Source: Mimachlamys varia | Taxonomy: Eukaryota > Mollusca > Bivalvia > Pectinida > Pectinidae | Assembly (NCBI GenBank): GCA_947623455.1 | Contig: OX392527.1 | Location: forward strand, 13,326,001-13,390,000 | Reading direction: 5' to 3' | Length of the DNA stretch: 64,000 nt | Shown: positions 46,359 to 59,030 of the stretch, piece after piece | Layout: each line of letters starts with the position of its first letter | Numbering within the stretch: position 1 is the stretch's first letter | The notes under the pieces: model-generated | The model's database searches: none | Told to the model about the DNA's origin: nothing | What the model saw: only the letters and a program-made list of their open reading frames with translations | Position numbers and translations under genes: made by a program

Positions 46359-46718
46359 GTGTTACGAAACGTGATGGTATATATAACCTGACGTAGGCAT
46401 TCAAATCAAACAGATCCATCACGACGTAACGTTTAATTGGTAACCAGGGGCTGTACTTATATTTAAGAAAATATCATTGTGATAATTAGTACAGTTCGTA
46501 CATACAAACACTCAGACATAGGTTCTTATTGATACAAACATCCCGATATGGGAAATAAACAGTATTTTACAACAAGGAGCATCAATGAAACTAGTGAGTA
46601 GAACCGGGCGCGAACCCGAGACCTCTAGGTTATGGAGCCAGGACGAAAGGTCCGAACCAGCTGACCTGGTTTGTAATTCCCTGATATTATTATACAAGGT
46701 TGCGTCTCCACGTAACAC
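46359..46718. mobile_element. 360-bp insertion inside the 65-bp array, with a tRNA-like segment
   Basis: Ends GTGTTACG and CGTAACAC are 8-bp perfect inverted repeats and the array resumes at once on the right. At 46604-46670 the minus strand has a tRNA-like A box (AGCTGGTTCGG) and B box (GGGTTCGCGCCC). Confidence 0.6.
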
Positions 46719-46960
46719 ACTATACTGGATCTGACCAATCGGAGAGATTGGTATATATATTACACTATACTTGATCTGACTAATCGGGAAGATTGGTATA
46801 TATACCGGTAGTTTGAAATGTATATTACACTATACTGGACCTGGCCAATCGGGGTGATTGTTATATATACTAGTAATTTAAAATGTATATTACATTATAC
46901 TGAATCTTACCGATTGGGATGATTGGAATATATATATCACATTATACTGGATACCATATA
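46719..46960. repeat. About 65-bp tandem repeat, part 2
   Basis: Resumes with ACTATACTGGATCTGACCAA and decays over about four units. Confidence 0.85.
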
Positions 46961-47860
46961 CTATACCCGATATTTCAACTCACCATGTTAATGTAATACG
47001 TTATCAAAACACTGTGTACATGTAAAGAGATATTGATTATAACCTTACCATAAACCATATCTAAATAAACCTTTTCGGTTTAAGATTTTATAGAATTTTT
47101 TTAAGATCTATGGAAAAAAGAACAGTACGATAATACGAGGGTTGACAACTTATCTTACCAATAAACCTGAAGTTAATGCTGAAGCCTATCCTTTCAAACC
47201 ACCAAAGGAATATATATACGTAAAAATCAAGGACATATTTCAACTGCTATCTTAATTAATGCTTTATCTGGCATTTTGTGTTAAACATGTAATTGCTAAT
47301 ACATACCGTATGCGTTTTAACAAAAGAGCGGACTATCTCGCAAAATAAACAAAAGCCACTGTCTTCATTGTTAGAACTTCTCATTGCATACTAGTATAAA
47401 GTAATTCTTACGTCTGTTGTTATGAATAAATGAGGTACATATTTGACTATCTTGGAAGAACTTTTAAGTACAGTGCCCGAAAGGGAATATTATCATTTTC
47501 AACATACATATTAGGAATAACATTAGGTTGTTTCCCGTTCTATTTATTAGATTTTATTTTGTCTAGCTATGCAAAGGCAGATATTCATTTAATTTATTTC
47601 GCCTTTTTCCCTCTGTTTCATCTTTTACATTATATCTAAAGAGCCAACATGATAAAAATGACAATGGTTCTTGGTAACAAGAATAATCAACATAACAACA
47701 CAACGCTGTTGTGATGGCATATCAAATTAATTCTTTTTTTGACATGAACAAAAACTGTCAATAGATATATATCGCTCCGCCCCTTAGATATCCGACACAC
47801 AGTTGTAGTTCTATCTTAAATAAACTGTACCAAGTGTGTGTAGTTTTACAACCTGTCTAA
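46961..47860. other. Spacer, nothing recognised
   Basis: AT-rich, no supported feature. Confidence 0.5.
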
Positions 47861-47863
47861 ATC

Positions 47864-48260
47864 AGAGAATTCCAAAGCATCAACAAAACCATACTCCGAA
47901 CTCAAAATTGATTATTAAACTAGGGGCAAAATATAAACGAATGCAAGATTTACAAGGAGACCATTGTAAAGGTACAAGAGAATAAGGCCGGGTGTTTCGG
48001 AAGAGAAAGCATCTTCTGTTTCATCGACGACACCCGCCATGTAAATCTTGGTAACATCCAAGAAAACTTCATGTCCTCAAAGTGAGAACCGAGTCATCAT
48101 TTTCAATCGCAACAAGTACATTATATTGTAAGCACACTAATGATAATACTAAAAAGCGTCCATCTTCATATCACACAAGGATACAAATTATTTCTCAATG
48201 AGACCAAGATGGCGACCATACAACTTGCTCATATCTCTCATCAACTAGCATCTCTCGAAT
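47864..48260 (+). repeat. Dispersed module, copy 7 (longest)
   Basis: Full-length-looking copy from AGAGAATTCCAAAGCATCAA to CAAGATGGCGACCAT and CATCTCTCGAA. It shows that the family extends to about 400 bp, ending in a segment also seen in the copy at 56765. Confidence 0.75.
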
Positions 48261-50400
48261 CCCTGCGTATTATTTGTTTTGTCATGCTATCCTGTGTACA
48301 TAAATGTTATATATAATGCAGAGTACTCCATAACATGATTTATAGGAATTGATTTTAAATGTGAGTCGATCTAACAAATGAGACGATCAGACATGTGAGT
48401 CGATTTTACATGCGAGTCGATATTTTATGTGAATCCATATTATATCAGTCGATGATATATTTGAATCGATGTTTCATACGGCAAAAAATATTTATAAGAT
48501 GACGCTTCATCACAGTCCATGTTTTATGTAATTCGCTGTTTCATATTTGTATATGTTATAGGCGTATGAGAGTCAGTGTGACATGTCAGTGTTGTTACAT
48601 TGGTGTGTGGACTGAGGCCCCGAGTCAGTCAGCGACACGGCCGAGTCAAAATGGTCACTCATGTGATGTCAAATCAATACGATGAAATATCAGCGTAGAA
48701 CGTTATCAAAACTATGCTTAATTGAAGTAAAGTGATTACCAACGATTGACTTCAATTACTAAAACACCATTTGTTAAACATACGGTATGTATTTCTGGTT
48801 TCATATAATTGGATGTCACTACGAATGAGGTGGTCACTATCACTAAGGTATCACCAGCACTACGGTGATAACTTATTAGGTAGAATCTTGGCTTTGTGTT
48901 TTGGTTGAAGTTCATACTTGTGTTGTTACATCTAATAACACAAACCCACAGCATTATAACAGTGCTTTAGAAGTACAATATACATGCTATTTGCAAGTAA
49001 ATAATAAAAGTCGGCGCGTTAAAAAGATCAAGCTGGGGAAAATAATTAACAGTTGAAAACGTTTGGACATGTTTCATACGTGTCCAAGAAGTTGTTATTG
49101 CCTGGCACTTGATTATAAGCTAGATTAATTTATATATTGAATAAAACCACAAGTGACGCCACGCCACTTGGAAATACAGATACATTACGCAGAAATATAA
49201 TTAACCTTTATACCGCTAAATAGACTCATTGGTGGTGGTGATGCTAGGAAAAAGAAGGTATTCCTCTTTATTATGAATTATCTTAACCAGAATAACTGGT
49301 TATTTTCTAATTACGATGAGTGACTATCTCAATTATGAGTCGTGCCACTAATCAAAGTAGACACTCATTGAAAGTATTTACATTGCTGTTTATAATTGAT
49401 ATTTCTACACTTTTTCCATCAAGTAACATGCATTTTAACGCAATTTCAATAGCTGATAAAGTTGTCAGAAATACTACCGGTACTGCCTTCGGAAAGCACA
49501 AAATGTAAGCCTACCTTTCTCTGGGTAGATATCCGTCTGGTGGGAGAGTGGTGCAGGGCGACTGTGTGCGGAAGGGTGGCAGGCCGAGTCAATCAAACGA
49601 TCTCCAATACCTGTGGCTACTGCTCTCCGAAGTGTAAGCAGTACACAGGGAAACCCATGTGATTAATTATATATGACGTTAGCTTGTATTTAGTATCTGT
49701 GCGTTTGCTTTTCGCTCCGACCTGTGTCTTCTTTGTTAGCCCTTCGTTGACTCTAAACAAACATTATCTATGTATAACAACGGATAAGAATAACAAGTCG
49801 ATATTGATTGCAGCATCACATACTCTCGATTTCGATTTGTTTCATTGAATAAACAGATGTCCAAATGTATTTTCAATTAAGGACCAATATAACTCGTTGC
49901 GTATGAGTGTATACAACTGTTTTAAGACCTGACTAAGATCACTATGACTAATTTATATTCTAATGTCGTTATCGTCATTCTATAATTGTTTCGAAGCTTC
50001 ATTAGTTAAGTTATAATTAATCATGTTTATAATTACATACTTTTTATGTATATACAATAGCGTACCTTGCTATTATTACCAGATCTTGTTATCATTGTAT
50101 GCCACGTTGAGATGTAGCCATGACTGTAAACATTGGTAAAAAAAACATAATATCACTATCAATCCAACCATAAAACATTGATTTTTGTTTAAAATGACCA
50201 TCGGGTCAGACAAAGCTTCAATGCTTTCCTAACAAGGCCTAGATATTTCTTAATTAGTACCAGGTAGATATTTTAGTTGGATAGTAGTTTCACTATTGAC
50301 ATTTTAGACTAGGCTGCCGTATATATAATGGTAGATAACGAGTGGTCGGTGCAGTAAAAAGGATAAATAGAGGTAAAACAACGAGTGGTTGTTGGGTATG
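48261..50400. other. Spacer, nothing recognised
   Basis: A weak, diverged run of GAGTCGAT-containing 24-bp units at 48360-48480 is the only structure seen. ORFs at 48736-48954 and 49462-49662 have no recognisable domain. Confidence 0.45.
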
Positions 50401-50412
50401 GTATTTGTTTCA

Positions 50413-50497
50413 CTCGAGTTAGTTAATTTTCAAAAGTAACAAAGGACACGAGCTTTAGTGAGTGTCTTTTGTAACTTTTGAAAATTTTACTAACGAG
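50413..50497. repeat. 35-bp stem hairpin
   Basis: CTCGAGTTAGTTAATTTTCA... pairs with ...TGAAAATTTTACTAACGAG around a 14-base loop. A CRE-like TGACGTCA follows at about 50545. Confidence 0.75.
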
Positions 50498-50878
50498 CTA
50501 ACAGTATGGACGTAAACTATCGGATCGAATTTTTCCGCCAAATGATGACGTCATCAACAATCAGCAAGTGACGTTGTTCCCGTCAAAGTTACTATGTCAA
50601 CCAATCAATATGCGTTTTGAGTTTATTCCACGTGCGGTATAAACAGCATGTTATTCAACAGTTGTAATGATTATTTGATACCCTGAGAGTTGAATAACAC
50701 CAACCTATTGTGGTATAAACACAAATATATGATTGAATAACAATGTTTATATAACTCTGCTTTATTTATATACACACCTATCTGATAATATTTCATGTTA
50801 ATAGATCAACACACGCACAAGTGCTGGAGCTTTTAAATCTAGAATTAAAAACAGTATGTCGAAGAATTTAATTGCACT

Positions 50879-50935
50879 GCATCATACAGCTGTTTCGTCC
50901 TTCTATAACTCTTCAGTAATGCTAGGGACAAAAAG
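50879..50935 (+). repeat. Dispersed repeat, partner of 38872-38935
   Basis: CATACAGCTGTTTCGTCCTT, then CTTCAGTAATGCTAGG. Confidence 0.55.
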
Positions 50936-51077
50936 TTGGTTAGCGAAATGTTCAAAATTAATGTAGAAGCAGAAGGGTCAGTTGCGTAAAACCCGTTTGG
51001 TTTTATGAATTTCGAAAACAATTAGTACTGTATACAATGTAATTTCAAATCGTGTTCTACGAAAGTGTGTATATCAA

Positions 51078-51165
51078 ACCATGCCACAACTCAAATGATG
51101 TTGTGGCATGCAAGACTCCAGCAAACCTCAGGGACTAAAACGTCCACCAGAGTCTACAACCGTGT
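51078..51165 (-). repeat. Dispersed repeat with 11-bp hairpin, partner of 1978-2045
   Basis: CATGCCACAAC and GTTGTGGCATG form a perfect 11-bp stem (51078-51108), followed by the segment shared in inverted orientation with 1978-2045. Confidence 0.6.
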
Positions 51166-51557
51166 ATCATGAAAAATGAACATCCATCAATAAGATACAA
51201 GATAGAAAGTAATACACAAATTAAATATTTGATAATATAACTGTGTATGTACGTCGCTATATTTTTTCTAAAATCGTGTTGCAACTAAAATTGACTCTGT
51301 AATTATTGTATTTTGCATAATCAATGTACGCAATTAGTAAAATGTTATAACGGGACTTTTAGATTCATGTACTGATAAACAAAAGTGAACATACATACCC
51401 TAAAGAAAACAAACACTGTTGTGTTATAAGTGATGCACAGGATCATTATGCAGTTAGGAGAGATCGAACTTTAACTTGTGACTGTTGTTATCCCTGTGTT
51501 GCAAAATAGTTTGAGTAATGTCCTTCAATTTAGATGAATAAAAAAACTAATCCTAAC

Positions 51558-54500
51558 CAAGAACGATATACATGAAAGTGTAAGCAAAAACGATGTACAT
51601 GTGTGTGTGTAAGCAAAAACGATGTACATGTGTGTGTAACCAAGAACGATATACATGTGTGTGTAACCAAGAACGATGTATATTTGTCTGAAACCAAGAA
51701 CGATATACAAGTGTGTGTAACCAAGAACGATGTATATTTGTCTGTAACCAAGAACGATATACATGTATGAGTAACCAAGAACGATGTACATGCGTGAGTA
51801 ACCAAGAACGATATACATGTATGAGTAACCAAGAACGATGTACATGCGTGAGTAACCAAGAACGATATACATGTATGAGTAACCAAGAACGATGTACATG
51901 CGTGAGTAACCAAGAACGATATACATGTATGAGTAACCAAGAACGATGTACATGTGTGTGTAACCAAGAACGATGTACATGTGTGTGTAACCAAGAACGA
52001 TGTACATGTATGAGTAACCAAGAACGATATACATGTGTTTGTAACCAAGAACGATGTACATGTATGAGTAACCAAGAACGATATACATGTGTTTGTAACC
52101 AAGAACGATGTACATGTATGAGTAACCAAGAACGATGTACATGTGTGTGTAACCAAGAACGATGTACATGTGTGAGTAACCAAGAACGATGTACATGTGT
52201 GAGTAACCAAGAACGATATACATGCGTGAGTAACCAAGAACGATGTACATGTGTGTGTAACCAAGAACGATGTACATGTGTGAGTAACCAAGAACGATAT
52301 ACATGTGTGTGTAACCAAGAACGATATACATGTGTGTGTAACCAAGAACGATATACATGTGTGAGTAACCAAGAACGATTTACATCATGTGTGAGTAACC
52401 AAGAACGATGTACATCATGTGTGAGTAACCAAGAACGATGTATGAGTAACCAAGAACGATATACATGTATGAGTAACCAAGAACGATGTACATGTATGAG
52501 TAACCAAGAACGATATACATGTATGAGTAACCAAGAACGATATACATGTATGTGTAACCAAGAACGATATACATGTGTGAGTAACCAAGAACGATATATA
52601 TGTGTTTGTAACCAAGAACGATATACATGTATGAGTAACCAAGAACGATGTACATGTGTGTGTAACCAAGAACGATGTACATGTGTGAGTAACCAAGAAC
52701 GATATACATGTATGAGTAACCAAGAACGATGTACATGTGTGTGTAACCAAGAACGATATACATGTGTGTGTAACCAAGAACGATGTACATGTATGAGTAA
52801 CCAAGAACGATATACATGTGTGTGTAACCAAGAACGATGTACATGTATGAGTAACCAAGAACGATGTACATGTGTGAGTAACCAAGAACGATGTACATGT
52901 ATGAGTAACCAAGAACGATGTACATGCATGAGTAACCAAGAACGATGTACATGCATGAGTAACCAAGAACGATGTACATGTATGAGTAACCAAGAACGAT
53001 GTACATGTGTGTGTAACCAAGAACGATATACATGAGTGTGTAACCAAGAACGATGTACATGTATGAGTAACCAAGAACGATATACATGTATGAGTAACCA
53101 AGAACGATATACATGTGTGAGAAAGCCAGAACGATGTACATGTGTGTGTAACCAAGAACGATATACATGTGTGTGTAACCAAGAACGATGTACATGTATG
53201 AGTAACCAAGAACGATATACATGTGTGTGTAACCAAGAACGATGTACATCATGTGTGAGTAACCAAGAACGATGTACATGTGTGAGTAACCAAGAACGAT
53301 GTACATGTGTGCGTAACCAAGAACGATGTATATTTGTCTGTAACCAAGAACGATGTACATGTGTGAGTAACCAAGAACGATATACATGTGTGAGTAACCA
53401 AGAACGATGTACATGTGTGTGTAACCAAGAACGATATACATGTGTGAGTAACCAAGAACGATGAACATGTGTGTGTAACCAAGAACGATGTACATCATGT
53501 GTGAGTAACCAAGAACGATGTACATGTGTGCGTAACCAAGAACGATGTACATGCGTGAGTAACCAAGAACGATGTACATGTGTGAGTAACCAAGAACGAT
53601 GTACATGTGTGAGTAACCAAGAACGATATACATCATGTGTGCGTAACCCAGAACGATGTACATGTGTGAGTAACCCAGAACGATGTACATGTGTGAGTAA
53701 CCCAGAACGATGTACATGTGTGAGTAACCAAGAACGATGTACATGTGTGAGTAACCAAGAACGATGTACATGTATGAGTAACCAAGAACGATATACATGT
53801 ATGAGTAACCAAGAACGATGTACATGCGTGAGTAACCAAGAACGATGTACATGTATGAGTAACCAAGAACGACGTACATGTGTGAGTAACCAAGAACGAT
53901 GTACATGTGTTTGTAACCAAGAACGATATACATGTATGAGTAACCAAGAACGATGTACATGCGTGAGTAACCAAGAACGATGTACATGTGTTTGTAACCA
54001 AGAACGATATACATGTATGAGTAACCAAGAACGATGTACATGTGTTTGTAACCAAGAACGATATACATGTATGAGTAACCAAGAACGATATACATGCGTG
54101 AGTAACCAAGAACGATGTACATGTGTGAGTAACCAAGAACGATGTACATGTGTGAGTAACCAAGAACGATATACATGTATGAGTAACCAAGAACGATGTA
54201 CATGTGTTTGTAACCAAGAACGATATACATGTATGAGTAACCAAGAACGATGTACATGTATGAGTAACCAAGAACGATGTACATGTATGAGTAACCAAGA
54301 ACGATATACATGTATGAGTAACCAAGAACGATGTACATGTATGAGTAGCCAAGAACGATATACATGCGTGAGTAACCAAGAACGATATACATGTATGAGT
54401 AACCAAGAACGATGTACATGTATGAGTAACCAAGAACGATATACATGTATGAGTAACCAAGAACGATGTACATGCGTGAGTAACCAAGAACGATGTACAT

Positions 54501-56753
54501 GTGTGAGTAACCAAGAACGATGTACATGCGTGAGTAACCAAGAACGATGTACATGTATGAGTAACCAAGAACGATGTACATGTATGAGTAACCAAGAACG
54601 ATGTACATGTATGAGTAACCAAGAACGATGTACATGTGTGAGTAACCAAGAACGATATACATGTATGAGTAACCAAGAACGATGTACATGCGTGAGTAAC
54701 CAAGAACGATGTACATGTATGAGTAACCAAGAACGATGTACATGCGTGAGTAACCAAGAACGATGTACATGCGTGAGTAACCAAGAACGATATACATGTA
54801 TGAGTAACCAAGAACGATGTACATGTATGAGTAACCAAGAACGATGTACATGCGTGAGTAACCAAGAGCGATGTACATGCGTGAGTAACCAAGAACGATG
54901 TACATGCGTGAGTAACCAAGAACGATGTACATGCGTGAGTAACCAAGAACGATGTACATGCGTGAGTAACCAAGAACGATATACATGTATGAGTAACCAA
55001 GAACGATGTACATGTATGAGTAACCAAGAACGATGTACATGTATGAGTAACCAAGAACGATGTACATGTATGAGTAACCAAGAACGATGTACATGTGTGA
55101 GTAACCAAGAACGATATACATGTATGAGTAACCAAGAACGATGTACATGCGTGAGTAACCAAGAACGATATACATGTATGAGTAACCAAGAACGATGTAC
55201 ATGTATGAGTAACCAAGAACGATATACATGTATGAGTAACCAAGAACGATGTACATGTGTGTGTAACCAAGAACGATGTACATGCGTGAGTAACCAAGAA
55301 CGATATACATGTATGAGTAACCAAGAACGATGTACATGTATGAGTAACCAAGAACGATGTACATGCGTGAGTAACCAAGAACGATGTACATGTATGAGTA
55401 ACCAAGAACGATATACATGTGTTTGTAACCAAGAACGATATACATGTATGAGTAACCAAGAACGATGTACATGTATGAGTAACCAAGAACGATGTACATG
55501 TGTGAGTAACCAAGAACGATGTACATGTGTTTGTAACCAAGAACGATATACATGTATGAGTAACCAAGAACGATGTACATGTATGAGTAACCAAGAACGA
55601 TATACATGTATGAGTAACCAAGAACGATGTACATGTGTGAGTAACCAAGAACGATGTACATGTGTGAGTAACCAAGAACGATGTACATGTATGAGTAACC
55701 AAGAACGATGTACATGTGTTTGTAACCAAGAACGATATACATGTATGAGTAACCAAGAACGATGTACATGTATGAGTAACCAAGAACGATATACATGTGT
55801 GAGTAACCAAGAACGATATACATGTGTTTGTAACCAAGAACGATGTACATGCGTGAGTAACCAAGAACGATATACATGTATGAGTAACCAAGAACGATAT
55901 ACATGTATGAGTAACCAAGAACGATATACATGTGTTTGTAACCAAGAACGATGTACATGCGTGAGTAACCAAGAACGATGTACATGCGTGAGTAGCCAAG
56001 AACGATATACATGTGTGAGTAACCAAGAACGATATACATGTATGAGTAACCAAGAACGATGTACATGTGTGAGTAACCAAGAACGACGTACATGTGTGAG
56101 TAACCAAGAACGACGTACATGTGTGAGTAACCAAGAACGACGTACATGTATGAGTAACCAAGAACGATGTACATGCGTGAGTAACCAAGAACGATGTACA
56201 TGTATGAGTAACCAAGAACGATGTACATGCGTGAGTAACCAAGAACGATATACATGTGTGAGTAACCAAGAACGATGTACATGTGTGAGTAACCAAGAAC
56301 GATGTACATGTGTGAGTAACCAAGAACGGTGTACATGTGTGAGTAACCAAGAACGATGTACATGTGTGAGTAACCAAGAACGACGTACATGTGTGAGTAA
56401 CCAAGAACGATTTACATCATGTGTGAGTAACCAAGAACGATGTACATGTGTGAGTAACCAAGAACGATATACATGTATGAGTAACGAAGAACGGTGTACA
56501 TGTGTGAGTAACCAAGAACGATGTACATGTGTGAGTAAGCAAGAACGATGTACATGTGTGAGTAACCAAGAACGATGTACATTTGTGAGTAACCAAGAAC
56601 GATGTACATGTGTGAGAAAGCCAGAACGATGTACATCTGTGAGTAACCAAGAACGATATACATGTATGAGTAACCAAGAACGATGTACATGTGTGAGTAA
56701 CCAAGAACGATGTACATGTGTGTGTAACCAAGAACCATGTACATGTGTGTAAC
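51558..56753. repeat. 27-bp minisatellite, about 190 copies (5.2 kb)
   Basis: Unit AACCAAGAACGATGTACATG + TGTGAGT. Variable positions are GATG/GATA/GACG before TACA, and GTGTGAGT, GTATGAGT, GCGTGAGT, GTGTTTGT or GTGTGTGT. Rare length variants (ATC insertion giving 30 bp, a 6-bp deletion) are multiples of three inside the array; the left edge has a 29-bp unit. The unit has no stop in several frames, so ORFs up to 1336 aa appear on both strands. These are taken as artefacts. Confidence 0.97.
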
Positions 56754-56764
56754 AAAAAAAGAGA

Positions 56765-57028
56765 AGAGATTACCAAAGCGTTAACAAAACCATAATCTAA
56801 ACTCAAAATCGATTAAACTAGAGATAATATATGAACTAAAGAAAGATTTACATGGAGACCCTCGTAAAAATACAAGAGAATAAGACCAAGTGTTCCAGAA
56901 GAGCAAGCGTCCTCTGCTTCATCGGCGACACCCTTCATATCGCATACAAATACAGAAAATTTCTCAATGAGACCATAATGGCAACCATAAAACTTGCCAA
57001 TAATCTTCATCAACCTGCATCTCTCGAA
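56765..57028 (+). repeat. Dispersed module, copy 8, abutting the 27-bp array
   Basis: Begins about 10 bp after the last 27-bp unit: AGATTACCAAAGCGTTAACA, then CAAGTGTTCCAGAAGAGCAA and CTCTGCTTCATCGGCGACAC, ending near CATCTCTCGAA. Two 27-bp-like units follow at 57029-57075. Confidence 0.78.
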
Positions 57029-57139
57029 AGAACGATGTACATGAGTGTATGGAACCAGCAACGACGTACATGTGTGTTTTCCTTTCAGTCTAGTGATGTA
57101 CAGTATTTACACGCACTTACCAGCTTGATTTTGTATTGA

Positions 57140-57880
57140 TGATAACATTCAACTGCTTGACATTAGAATTATTCAAATACAGCTTACACGTGAACAGCAA
57201 CCTTCTTTTGATTTGTCACGTTTGGTAAAATTGCTAAAATGTTCATCTCATACCTTCGATTTCGTATAAAATGAAATTGAGATTGAGAGAATTCCAAACA
57301 GGCCTAATTATGAATGTGTTAACCATCTCGTGTAATTACTGTTTTGTTGTAATAATTGGTTCGTGTTGTTGGACTGTTCATTGGGGACAAGCCTCAGATC
57401 TCAGCAGCTAGTATAATATCAGAACATCTTTGTGCTCAATGCCAGACAAAGGGATTAACTGATTGAAATATTGACAAAGGTAGAAAGAGGATATATTTGC
57501 AGACTCCATAGCCAAGTCCCCCTTTACAACATGAGCTAGCTTTATGATGGAATGTAATTATCATTATAGTTTCAGGGTTGCAGAACATTATGGGAGACTG
57601 TTAAGAGCCTATCTAATCAATATGAATCAAATTATACCAAAACAAATATGTAACCTGTCGATGTGAAACAGATTTTGTTGATGTGAACAAGGGTTTATGA
57701 CAGAAGAGCGAATTGTGTCTGTTTGTGGAAGATAGTATCAATGTGAACTAAAGTTTAACGGAATGAAACAAATTAGAACGACTTATATTATTTTATCAAT
57801 ATATGAAGCAAGTTATAGTTTTATTGAATGTAATTAAAACCTTTTATAAATGACAAGCAACATTGCTACATAATAAAATC
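57140..57880. other. Spacer, nothing recognised
   Basis: No supported gene or array. Confidence 0.5.
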
Positions 57881-57889
57881 CTATTTATA

Positions 57890-58098
57890 ATATATCTTTA
57901 CAAGATATCATTTATAACATAATGTTACAAGATATTATATATAACATGTTACTAGATATTATCTATAACATAAGGTTATAAAATATTACCTATAACATAA
58001 CGTTACAAGATATTATATATAACATAAGGTAACAAGATATTACCTATAACATAACGTTACAAGATATTATATATAACATAAGGTAACAAGATGTTAAC
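57890..58098. repeat. About 27-bp AT-rich tandem repeat, 7-8 copies
   Basis: Alternating forms TTACAAGATATTATATATAA + CATAACG and CAAGATATTACCTATAACAT + AAGG. Confidence 0.8.
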
Positions 58099-58825
58099 CA
58101 TTTCCGGATTTGTCTTTATCATGACAAAGAAACGATTTCAAGAAAAAAAAATTGCACCCAATCGTTCAATTTACATAATACTAGTTTCACATCAAATGAT
58201 AACCCATTTATGTACATTTCTGCACATTTTCAGACCCGTTACTTTCAAAATCCAATCTTAAACTTCAAACTCAATCCCTTTCTTATAATTGCTGTATTCC
58301 ATACAAGTATCGTACCGAGTGTATATAAGATATACGTGTAACAAACAATGTTTTTACAGTGTCATTTCTCAAGAAGATCGAAGCTTAACGCTAGAATTCT
58401 GTTAGGGTCCATATGACACCGGTTTGTTATTAACAAATATCGAATTTTCTATTGGCGTTTAAACGATTATTAAAAGTCGATATGCTTTTGTCAATATTTG
58501 TCTTTACTTATTTTCTCTATTCACATTTTTAAACAGGTTTCTTAATTGTATCATTTTAATTGCTTCTATTCGTGAGTACTTTTTATCCTATGGAACGTAT
58601 TTGTAAACAATTTACTGTTGATGCCTACAATAATAATCCGTACGAATTCTAACACCACACAAATACATCCACCTGAAAATACCAATTATACACTTAAGAG
58701 CTGAAAGCATATTTAATATTGTCATAACCTTACTCTCTAATGAATCATTTACAAATACGAGAACAAAAGTTTGTAAATATGTCATGGTGTTTGATGTTGT
58801 CAGTCGATAGACCTTGTTTATTTAT
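58099..58825. other. Spacer, nothing recognised
   Basis: No supported feature. Confidence 0.5.
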
Positions 58826-58827
58826 GA

Positions 58828-59030
58828 AATAGTGTGTAAATCTGTCTTTGTCTAATTAGTGAAGTATACAATACAAATAGCGTGTATACATGTCTCTGTC
58901 TAATTAGTGAAGATACACTATACAAATAGCGTGTATACCTGTCTCTGTCTAATTAGTGAAGATATACAATACAAATAGCGTTTATGCATGTCTCTGTCTA
59001 AATAGTGAAGATATATACAATACAAATCAG
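58828..59030. repeat. About 49-bp tandem repeat, 4 copies
   Basis: Unit GTGTATACATGTCTCTGTCT + AATTAGTGAAGATACA + CTATACAAATAGC. Confidence 0.8.

Noticed and set aside
51525..56806. ORFs of 1336, 1093, 923, 467 and 440 aa in the 27-bp array
   Set aside because: A 27-bp unit without stops gives open frames on both strands at once. There is no start context, splice structure or domain, and frames end at array edges.
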